This document shows positions 1 to 4,795 of a stretch of 8,095 bases of DNA, piece after piece (the first letter of the stretch is position 1; every line of letters begins with the position of its first letter). The notes beneath the pieces are model-generated. The model searched no databases. It had not been told where the DNA came from and was given only the letters and a program-made list of their open reading frames with translations. The position numbers and the translations under genes are program-made. The DNA lies in assembly GCA_007133745.1 (NCBI GenBank), contig SLMC01000318.1, positions 1 through 8,095 on the forward strand, read 5' to 3'. Source of the stretch: Kiritimatiellia bacterium (GTDB lineage Bacteria; Verrucomicrobiota; Kiritimatiellia; UBA8416; SLMC01).

Positions 1-1
1 A

Positions 2-49
2 GGCTTTGTTGCGTCAGGCTTACAGCCTGGAAGAGGAAAACATTTCGAA
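2..49 (+). repeat. Hairpin repeat element, copy 1
   Basis: The 12-mer GGCTTTGTTGCG (2-13) is followed by a 6-bp stem with a 3-nt loop (15-20 with 24-29, loop TAC) and then ATTTCGAA (42-49). The same 12-mer, an equally placed hairpin with a TTC loop and an ATTTCGAA octamer occur in the opposite orientation around 4702-4755. The stems differ by paired substitutions, so this looks like one structured repeat family. Its left boundary may lie outside the window. Confidence 0.6.
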
Positions 50-97
50 CAATGGAGTTCATCGGCCCCTTAGTGGCCGGCCTGTCGCGTTGCGCTC

Positions 98-126
98 TTG
101 ACGCGGTGAAAAAACTCGGCTATTGA
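98..126 (+). promoter_or_regulatory. Possible sigma-70-type promoter of the mrp cluster
   Basis: TTGACG (98-103) matches five of six bases of the -35 consensus. Seventeen bases later TATTGA (121-126) is a weak -10. Transcription from here would start near 133 and give a leader of about 130 nt containing the stem-loop at 146-208. The weak -10 keeps this tentative. Confidence 0.35.
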
Positions 127-145
127 ATGGGGATGTTGGACGTTC

Positions 146-208
146 GCCTCGGCCTGGACTGCCCGCGAACGCGGGCACCCTCTGCCGGGCGCAAGTCCAG
201 GCCGAGGC
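146..208 (+). promoter_or_regulatory. Nested stem-loop in the leader of mnhE
   Basis: A perfect 15-bp outer stem pairs 146-160 with 194-208. Inside it lies a second perfect hairpin, GCCCGCGAACGCGGGC (161-176), followed by a C-rich stretch. The segment 161-165 could instead pair with CGGGC at 186-190, and GGCA (174-177) could pair with TGCC (183-186), so alternative folds exist. It ends 55 nt before the mnhE start. It could be a cis-regulatory RNA, a terminator for an upstream gene lacking a T-tract, or a small inverted-repeat element. I do not recognise it as a named riboswitch. Confidence 0.5.
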
Positions 209-263
209 ATAGCGCCTTAATCACGCCGTCCTGCCGAAAAAAAGAAATCGGGGAGTTGATCGC

Positions 264-800
264 ATGAGACGATGGTGGCTGCCTTTGTGCATTGTTGGCG
301 CGTGGCTTTTGCTTTTTGTCGATCTGTCCCTGTCCATTATGGCGACCGGCCTGATCTGCGCGGCGCTGGGCACGCTGTGGATGCGCCGGGTTTTTGCGAA
401 TGCGGCCTGGCTTCCGGATTCCACGCCGGGCGGTACGCTTCTCGGCAATGTCCGTCCGTCGCTGATCGTCCGGCGCCTGTTTTGTTTGCTGCTGTTCATT
501 CCGGTTTTCATGGTCAAGGTTCTGGCGTCCGGCGCCAACATCGCGCACTTGGCGTTGGCCCCGTCCATGGATTTCTGGCCGGGCATCGTCAAGATCAAGG
601 GGCGGCTTCCCAGTCTCGACCACACCACGCTGCTGGCTTACCTGATCACACTGACGCCCGGCACGTTGTCGCTCGATTACGACGAAGAGAACGACGACCT
701 CTATGTGCACTGGATCGACGTCACCGGCTACGGCGACACCGACATGGACGACAGGGTCACCAGCGGGTTGCGACGCTGGGTGAGGAGGCTGCTGGGATGA
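264..800 (+). CDS. mnhE: Na+/H+ antiporter subunit E (MnhE/MrpE; MbhA-like)
   Basis: This 178-residue protein is a small membrane subunit of the multi-subunit Mrp cation/proton antiporter. Hydrophobic segments lie near residues 5-39 and 70-90. The family signature ITLTPGTLSLD falls at 128-138 and is followed by the typical LYVHWID (146-152) in the cytoplasmic domain. Length is normal for the family, which is usually about 160 residues. The start is supported by GGGAG at 251-255, eight bases upstream. It is the first gene of the cluster, and its stop overlaps the mnhF start in an ATGA, which suggests translational coupling. Known role: MrpE is needed for complex activity or assembly but is not thought to be the ion channel. 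Family assignment is secure; the transported ion is inferred. Confidence 0.93.
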   Translation: MRRWWLPLCIVGAWLLLFVDLSLSIMATGLICAALGTLWMRRVFANAAWLPDSTPGGTLLGNVRPSLIVRRLFCLLLFIPVFMVKVLASGANIAHLALAPSMDFWPGIVKIKGRLPSLDHTTLLAYLITLTPGTLSLDYDEENDDLYVHWIDVTGYGDTDMDDRVTSGLRRWVRRLLG

Positions 801-1048
801 TCGGTGTCATGATCGCGCTTTTGTTGTTTGCCGGCGGATGTCTGTTTCGCGTATTGCGCGGCCCGACCTTGCTCGATCGCGTTGCGGCGATCGACGCCGT
901 CGGCGTTCTGCTCACGCTTGTGCTGGTCCTGCTGGCGCACCTTTTAGAGCGCGTCATATTCCTGGACATCGCCATGGTGTACGCCCTGCTGATGTTCGCC
1001 GACCTGCTGATTATTTCGAAATTCATCGAGAAAGGCGAGGTGTCCTGA
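797..1048 (+). CDS. mnhF: Na+/H+ antiporter subunit F (MnhF/MrpF; MbhB-like)
   Basis: This 83-residue membrane protein has three predicted helices, near residues 1-18, 35-50 and 55-74. Between the first two lies the family motif RGPTLLDRVAAIDAV (21-35), with conserved Asp27, Arg28 and Asp33. Normal length for MrpF. The start ATG overlaps the mnhE stop (ATGA), and the stop overlaps the mnhG start (TGATG), so E, F and G form one coupled block. A longer reading in the same frame from position 272 would overlap mnhE almost completely and is not credible. In solved Mrp and Mbh structures this subunit packs with E and G at one end of the membrane arm. Confidence 0.92.
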   Translation: MIGVMIALLLFAGGCLFRVLRGPTLLDRVAAIDAVGVLLTLVLVLLAHLLERVIFLDIAMVYALLMFADLLIISKFIEKGEVS

Positions 1049-1428
1049 TGTGGGGTCTTGTTTTGGCGGTTGGCGGCTGGGCCTGCATCGGGCTGGGCAC
1101 GTTTTTCGCTTTTGCCATGACCGTCGCCATTATTCGTTTTCCGGACGCCTATACGCGACTGCATGCCGGCACCAAGGGGCTGACCATCGGCGCGGGGCTG
1201 ATCCTGGCCGGACTGGCGCTGACCGCGCCCGATGCCGCGCACGCGGTTCGCACCCTGCTGGTCGGCCTGTTCCTGATGGTCACCAACCCGATCTCCACGC
1301 ATGCCATCGCCCGATCCAACTACCGCACCGAACACGAACGTCATCGTCTTGTTGTCGACGACTATCAGGACTATCTGGACGCCAAAGCCGAGCGGGAGAC
1401 GAAAGGCGATACGGACAAAAGCATTTGA
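1048..1428 (+). CDS. mnhG: Na+/H+ antiporter subunit G (MnhG/MrpG; MbhC-like)
   Basis: This 126-residue protein has three hydrophobic segments, near 5-28, 46-60 and 66-80. The diagnostic motif RFPDAYTRLHAGTKG lies at 30-44 and TNPISTHAIARSNY at 79-92, both hallmarks of MrpG. The hydrophilic, charged C-terminus (about 93-126) is typical. The start ATG overlaps the mnhF stop, which fixes this start over an in-frame extension from 838. It closes the E-F-G block, and 49 bases separate it from the next gene. Confidence 0.93.
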   Translation: MWGLVLAVGGWACIGLGTFFAFAMTVAIIRFPDAYTRLHAGTKGLTIGAGLILAGLALTAPDAAHAVRTLLVGLFLMVTNPISTHAIARSNYRTEHERHRLVVDDYQDYLDAKAERETKGDTDKSI

Positions 1429-1434
1429 AATTCG

Positions 1435-1450
1435 GGAAGCGATGGCTTCC
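1435..1450 (+). other. Small intercistronic hairpin
   Basis: GGAAGC (1435-1440) pairs perfectly with GCTTCC (1445-1450) around a GATG loop. It lies in the only gap (49 bp) between the E-F-G block and the D-EB-C block. There is no T-tract, so it is unlikely to be a terminator. It may be a processing or stability element, or chance. Confidence 0.35.
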
Positions 1451-1477
1451 ATTGCGACGCATGAGGATTGAACGAAC

Positions 1478-1720
1478 ATGACTATTGAATGGCCCTTTCT
1501 ATTGCTGCTGGGTCTGCTGGTCTGCGCGGCGGCGGGCGCGTTGCTGACGAAGGATCTGCTGACCTCGATCCTGATCCTGTCGGTATTCGGCATTGCTTCG
1601 ACGGTGGTCTTCGCCTTTCTGCAGGCGGTCGATGTTGCCATGGCCGAAGCGGTTATCGGCGCGGGCCTGCTCACGGCGGCGTTTGTGACCGCCTTGGCCA
1701 AAACGCGGGGGGCGCCATGA
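1478..1720 (+). CDS. mbhD: MbhD-like subunit (MrpA C-terminal region, DUF4040)
   Basis: This 80-residue protein is almost entirely hydrophobic, with helices near 5-22, 28-50 and 55-75. The motif DVAMAEAVIGAGLLTAAFV (52-70) corresponds to the MbhD/DUF4040 signature, which in most bacterial Mrp systems is part of the long C-terminal end of MrpA. Lys25 in TKDLLTS and Glu57 are the charged membrane residues expected for the family. Here the segment is a separate gene, as in archaeal Mbh operons. GAGGA at 1463-1467 is a plausible ribosome site about ten bases before the ATG. The stop overlaps the next start (ATGA). Some databases would call this MnhB-like or a hydrogenase-subunit domain. Confidence 0.85.
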   Translation: MTIEWPFLLLLGLLVCAAAGALLTKDLLTSILILSVFGIASTVVFAFLQAVDVAMAEAVIGAGLLTAAFVTALAKTRGAP

Positions 1721-2433
1721 TCGCGCGCCGGATTATCGCCGTTCTGCTGGCCGTCGCCATGGCCGCGTTTCTTGTCGCGAACGTATGGCCCCTGAGCGAT
1801 CAGGCGGACGGTCCGGTCCGCGTCTCCGAACGCTTTTTGGACCGGGGTCTGCAGGAAACCGGCGCGGTCAATATCGTCTCCGCCGTTCTGCTGGACTATC
1901 GCGGGTTCGACACTTTGGGCGAAACAGTGGTTATTCTGGCGACGGCTCTGGCGGTCGGCGCCCTGCTGGGTCAAGGCCGTCGGCCGCCGACCGGTCGCGG
2001 GTTGTCCGTATTGGTGCGCCGCAGCATCGCGTTTCTCGCGCCGCTGTTTTGGCTGATGCCCGCCTATATCGTCGTCAACGGGCACCTATCGCCCGGCGGC
2101 GGGTTTCAAGGCGGCGTGGGCTGGGCCACTCTGCTGGTACTGCTGGCCGTCGTCTATGGTTCCGGTGCGCCGCGGCGCTTATGGCCGCCGAACACGTTGC
2201 AAAAAATCGAGTATGCGGCGGCCCTGTGTTTTCTAGGGCTCGGACTGTACGGCCTGATTCGGGTCGGCGCCTTTCTCTCGAACAGGGCGGCCGGCTTCTC
2301 CATGGGCATACCGGGCACGTTGCCCAGCGCCGGCGTTATCCCCTGGCTGAACCTGGCGATCGGCGTCAAGGTCATGGCGGGACTCGCCGCCATTTTCTTC
2401 TATATGCAGCGCGACGAGGAGCTTGCGTCATGA
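1717..2433 (+). CDS. mnhB: MbhE-MnhB fusion subunit of Mrp antiporter
   Basis: This 238-residue membrane protein joins two modules. Residues 1-85 look like MbhE, the last segment of MrpA: an N-terminal helix (about 5-22), then VNIVSAVLLDYRGFDTLGET (51-70), the MbhE hallmark, leading into another helix. Residues 100-232 are an MnhB domain with the signature VNGHLSPGGGFQGGV (120-134) and further helices near 136-148, 165-187 and 207-230. In archaeal Mbh these are separate subunits E and F, and in classical Mrp the first belongs to MrpA. The start overlaps the MbhD-like stop, and the end overlaps the mnhC start, so this is the middle of a coupled block. The open frame before 1717 lies over the previous gene and is not used. 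Confidence 0.88.
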   Translation: MIARRIIAVLLAVAMAAFLVANVWPLSDQADGPVRVSERFLDRGLQETGAVNIVSAVLLDYRGFDTLGETVVILATALAVGALLGQGRRPPTGRGLSVLVRRSIAFLAPLFWLMPAYIVVNGHLSPGGGFQGGVGWATLLVLLAVVYGSGAPRRLWPPNTLQKIEYAAALCFLGLGLYGLIRVGAFLSNRAAGFSMGIPGTLPSAGVIPWLNLAIGVKVMAGLAAIFFYMQRDEELAS

Positions 2434-2816
2434 TGCAACAGGCGGCATGGATTGCGGCGGCGCTGGTGTTTGCCATGGGACTGTACAGCCTGTGTACGCA
2501 ACGGCATTTGATCCGGCTGTGCGTCGCGCTGGGCGTCATGGAAACATCCGTCCTGATTGCTTTGGCCGCCTTGGCCTGGCGCCCGGACGCTCAAGCTCCG
2601 ATCGTCACCGGCGCCGACGGCGTGTACGCCGATCCGCTGCCCCACGCCCTGGCCCTGACCGCCATTGTGATCGGGGCGGCAACGCTCTCTCTGGCGCTGG
2701 CGCTGACCATCCTGATTTTCAGGACGCACGGCACGCTCGACATCGAAACGTTGCGGGACAAAGGGCGCGAAGCGCACAGCGCGGACGGGAGCATGGTCGG
2801 CGAACATCCGCTTTGA
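2430..2816 (+). CDS. mnhC: Na+/H+ antiporter subunit C (MnhC/MrpC; NuoK-like, MbhG-like)
   Basis: This 128-residue protein is homologous to the NuoK subunit of complex I. Three helices lie near 5-20, 28-50 and 73-98. Glu38 in GVMETS sits where NuoK-like proteins keep a membrane glutamate, and DPLPHALALTAIVIG (68-82) is the MrpC signature. A hydrophilic tail of about 28 residues follows. The start is the first of two adjacent ATGs and overlaps the mnhB stop; initiation at 2433 is equally possible and would only drop one Met. It is the last gene of the coupled block. Its stop codon runs into a heptad repeat (GAACATY). Confidence 0.92.
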   Translation: MMQQAAWIAAALVFAMGLYSLCTQRHLIRLCVALGVMETSVLIALAALAWRPDAQAPIVTGADGVYADPLPHALALTAIVIGAATLSLALALTILIFRTHGTLDIETLRDKGREAHSADGSMVGEHPL

Positions 2817-2932
2817 ACATCGAACATTGAAAGAAAGAGAGGGCGGGTTTCAGTGTTCAGGTTTCAGGGAAGCAACATTATGGAGTTGCAGCATGATGCA
2901 TGTCTGACGCCTGAAACCCGAAACCTGAAACC
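2815..2932 (+). repeat. Heptad-word repeats in inverted arms between mnhC and mnhD
   Basis: Two GAACATY heptads (2815-2821, 2822-2828) overlap the mnhC stop. Next come GGTTTCA, GTGTTCA, GGTTTCA (2846-2866), and later CCTGAAA, CCCGAAA, CCTGAAA (2910-2930). The arms 2846-2868 and 2910-2932 are an imperfect inverted repeat, 20 of 23 positions matching, with a 41-nt loop that itself holds a 5-bp stem (2872-2876 with 2885-2889). No gene is visible in the 185-bp spacer. Just before mnhD there is also a palindrome, ACTGGCCAGT (2980-2989). Confidence 0.75.
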
Positions 2933-3001
2933 ATGCATGCTTTCTTGCGCCCGAAAATCCGGACATGCTCCGAGGCCCGACTGGCCAGTAAACGGTGAAA
3001 C

Positions 3002-4450
3002 ATGAACACACTGCCTTTATGGCTGATACTGACTCCGCTCGCGCTGGCATTGATTGCGGCGTTGGGCGACCGGGCGGGTCCGCGCTTTCGTCGCGCGCTG
3101 GCCGTGTGCGGAGCGTGCGCCGTCGCCGCGCTGACGCTGACCGTTGTCTGGGCCGTGCGTCGGCATGGCGCCTTGCATACGATGCTGGGCGGCTGGGCCG
3201 CGCCCTGGGGCATTGGACTGCGGGTGGACGATTTCAATGCGATTTTCATCCTGATCCTCGGCGTCGGGCTCGCGGCCGGCATGGTGTTTCTGGCGGGCGC
3301 CCGCGCTTTCGTCAAGGGTGAAGCCCCTCTGATTTTTCTGCTTGCGGCGGCCGGCAACGGCATTCTTGCGGCAGCCGACCTGTTCAACCTGTTCGTATTC
3401 GTCGAACTGGCCTCCGTTTGCTCGGCCGCCCTGATCGCGCTCAAACGTCAACGCGACAATACGGCGGCCGGCTTTCAGTATCTTGTGTACGGAGCATTGA
3501 GCGGCATGATTTTCCTGGTGGCCGTTCTGCTGATTTACGGGGCGACCGGTCATTTGAGCATGGCCCATATTGCCGCGCATATTCACCGTATGCCGCCGAG
3601 ACTTTACGGCGCGGCGCTGGCCGGAATCATCGTTGCGTTCGGGGTCAAGATCGGTCTGATCCCCCTGCATTTCTGGCAGGCGCGCGCCTATGCGGCGGCT
3701 GGCAGCTCGATGGCCGCCCTGATGTCGGGCGTTATGATGAAAATCTATCTCTGCGCCTTGCTGCGGGTTCTATGGCATCCGCTCGCCATCCGCCAGCATA
3801 GCGCGGCGCTGACCGGTACGCTGCTGGCGCTCGGCGCGATCAACGTGCTGGGCGGCCATCTCATGGCGCTGGCCCAGCGCGATCTCAAGCGGCTGCTCGC
3901 CTTTTCCAGCGTGGCGCATGTCGGCTACATTCTGATGGGGATCGGCGCCGGCAGCGAACTCGGGCTGGTGGCCGGCCTGTATCATGTCGTCAATCACGTG
4001 CTGATGAAAACGGCCCTGTTCTGGTCGGGCCGCGCGTTCATCCTGCATGCCGGCTCGGCCGATGAACGCCGATTCCGCGGCGTCGCCTCGGCCGCGCCGC
4101 TGGCGTTCGCCATCTTCTTCGTCGCCGCGCTCACGATCGTCGGCGCGCCGCCGACCGGGGGATTCGCCAGCAAATGGCTGATAGCCCTGGCCGTTTACGC
4201 CCGCCACGGCTTATGGCCTGTCGTGGTCATCGCGCTGGGCACCTTGATTTCGCTTACGTATTACGGACGTGTTTTTCGTTACGCCTTGATCCCGTCGGCA
4301 GACAATGCGCCAACAGCGAACCGGTCCGTCAACATCGGCGAACGCTGGCCGCCGATTCTCGCCGCCTGCGGCTGTTTGGCCACAGGCCTCGGCATCCGCT
4401 GGCTGCTGCCCTGGCTGGAACGGGCCGCGGCCGCGCTCGCGGCCGGGTAG
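3002..4450 (+). CDS. mnhD: Na+/H+ antiporter subunit D (MnhD/MrpD; NuoN/M-like, MbhH-like)
   Basis: This 482-residue polytopic protein belongs to the proton-conducting antiporter family shared with NuoL/M/N. The key charged residues of the proton path are visible: Glu135 in DLFNLFVFVE (126-135), Lys216 in FGVKIGLIPLHFW (213-225), Lys247 in MMKIYL, His306 in SSVAHVGY (302-309), Lys336 in NHVLMK and Lys391 in GAPPTGGFASK (381-391). Length is typical of MrpD. The ribosome site is weak (GGTG, four bases upstream), but this ATG gives the full N-terminal helices. The gene stands alone between two repeat-filled spacers rather than being coupled to mnhC. Expected role: one of the ion-translocating subunits of the complex. 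Confidence 0.92.
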   Translation: MNTLPLWLILTPLALALIAALGDRAGPRFRRALAVCGACAVAALTLTVVWAVRRHGALHTMLGGWAAPWGIGLRVDDFNAIFILILGVGLAAGMVFLAGARAFVKGEAPLIFLLAAAGNGILAAADLFNLFVFVELASVCSAALIALKRQRDNTAAGFQYLVYGALSGMIFLVAVLLIYGATGHLSMAHIAAHIHRMPPRLYGAALAGIIVAFGVKIGLIPLHFWQARAYAAAGSSMAALMSGVMMKIYLCALLRVLWHPLAIRQHSAALTGTLLALGAINVLGGHLMALAQRDLKRLLAFSSVAHVGYILMGIGAGSELGLVAGLYHVVNHVLMKTALFWSGRAFILHAGSADERRFRGVASAAPLAFAIFFVAALTIVGAPPTGGFASKWLIALAVYARHGLWPVVVIALGTLISLTYYGRVFRYALIPSADNAPTANRSVNIGERWPPILAACGCLATGLGIRWLLPWLERAAAALAAG

Positions 4451-4469
4451 CGTAGAAGGCACAACAGGG

Positions 4470-4504
4470 CTAGGGGTTAGGGGTTAGGGGCTAGGGGTTA
4501 GGGG
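4470..4504 (+). repeat. Five YTAGGGG heptads, telomere-like and G-quadruplex-capable
   Basis: Five uninterrupted heptads read CTAGGGG, TTAGGGG, TTAGGGG, CTAGGGG, TTAGGGG. They give five GGGG runs separated by loops of exactly three bases on the plus strand, which is the sense strand of the cluster. This meets the usual G-quadruplex pattern in both DNA and RNA. It begins 20 bp after mnhD. Confidence 0.9.
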
Positions 4505-4535
4505 CTGACGCCTAATGCACAAGGGGGCTGACGCC
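4501..4535 (+). repeat. Direct repeat GGGGCTGACGCC
   Basis: The 12-mer GGGGCTGACGCC occurs at 4501-4512 and again at 4524-4535, a 23-bp step. The first copy starts in the last G-run of the heptad array. No function is apparent. Confidence 0.8.
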
Positions 4536-4545
4536 CGCAACCCAA

Positions 4546-4621
4546 GTATGTGAGTGTGTGGGTATGTGGGTTTGGGAGTATGTGAGTTTTCCCGCACGCA
4601 CTCACGTACTCACACACTCAC
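4546..4621 (+). repeat. Octad repeats forming a long hairpin
   Basis: The left arm has period 8: GTATGTGA, GTGTGTGG, GTATGTGG, a diverged unit, then GTATGTGA (4546-4585). The right arm also has period 8, with ACTCAC at the end of each unit: GCACTCAC, GTACTCAC, ACACTCAC (4598-4621). Positions 4550-4571 pair with 4600-4621 over 22 bp. The only three non-Watson-Crick positions are G-U or U-G in plus-strand RNA. An open frame across it is repeat translation and not a gene. Confidence 0.85.
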
Positions 4622-4649
4622 AAACAATCACGCATCCGTAGACCCGCGT

Positions 4650-4676
4650 GTCATCGGGTCACCGCGTCATCGGGTC
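4650..4676 (+). repeat. Octad repeat GTCATCGG
   Basis: Units GTCATCGG (4650-4657), GTCACCGC (4658-4665) and GTCATCGG (4666-4673) follow one another, ending in GTC. The period is exactly 8. This is a third word array within the same 345-bp gap. Confidence 0.8.
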
Positions 4677-4681
4677 TGGAA

Positions 4682-4717
4682 AGGCGAAACAGGCGAAAGA
4701 TTTCGAAATCGGATAAT
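4682..4717 (+). promoter_or_regulatory. Nonamer pair, 12-bp palindrome and -10-like box
   Basis: AGGCGAAAC (4682-4690) and AGGCGAAAG (4691-4699) are tandem 9-mers. They run into the perfect palindrome GATTTCGAAATC (4699-4710), followed by GATAAT (4712-4717), a five-of-six match to a -10 box. No good -35 is visible. It could be an activator- or repressor-controlled promoter for the gene at 4796, but the ATTTCGAA core is also shared with the repeat at window positions 42-49, so it may just be part of that element. Confidence 0.3.
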
Positions 4718-4772
4718 ATTGAACGCCAACCCTGAAAGGGTTGCGCAACAAAGCCGGGGGCAACGCCCCCGG
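4702..4772 (-). repeat. Hairpin repeat element, copy 2, with extra GC-rich hairpin
   Basis: Read on the minus strand this contains GGCTTTGTTGCG (4755-4744), a 7-bp stem with a TTC loop (4743-4727) and ATTTCGAA (4709-4702), matching the layout of copy 1 at the window start. On the plus strand the parts are CAACCCTGAAAGGGTTG (4727-4743), the palindrome GTTGCGCAAC (4740-4749) and a further perfect 8-bp hairpin CCGGGGGCAACGCCCCCGG (4754-4772). GTAG follows at 4780-4783. The element ends 23 bp before the next gene. Confidence 0.7.
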
Positions 4773-4795
4773 ATAACGTGTAGAGAAAACGTCTT

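Noticed and set aside
757..2085. Long minus-strand open frame of 442 codons opposite mnhF to mnhB
   Set aside because: It lies antisense to clear antiporter genes, and its product is Q-, R- and D-rich low-complexity sequence typical of the reverse frame of GC-rich genes.
4546..4621. CRISPR array
   Set aside because: Units are 8 nt without unique spacers and there are no cas genes; this is a tandem word repeat.
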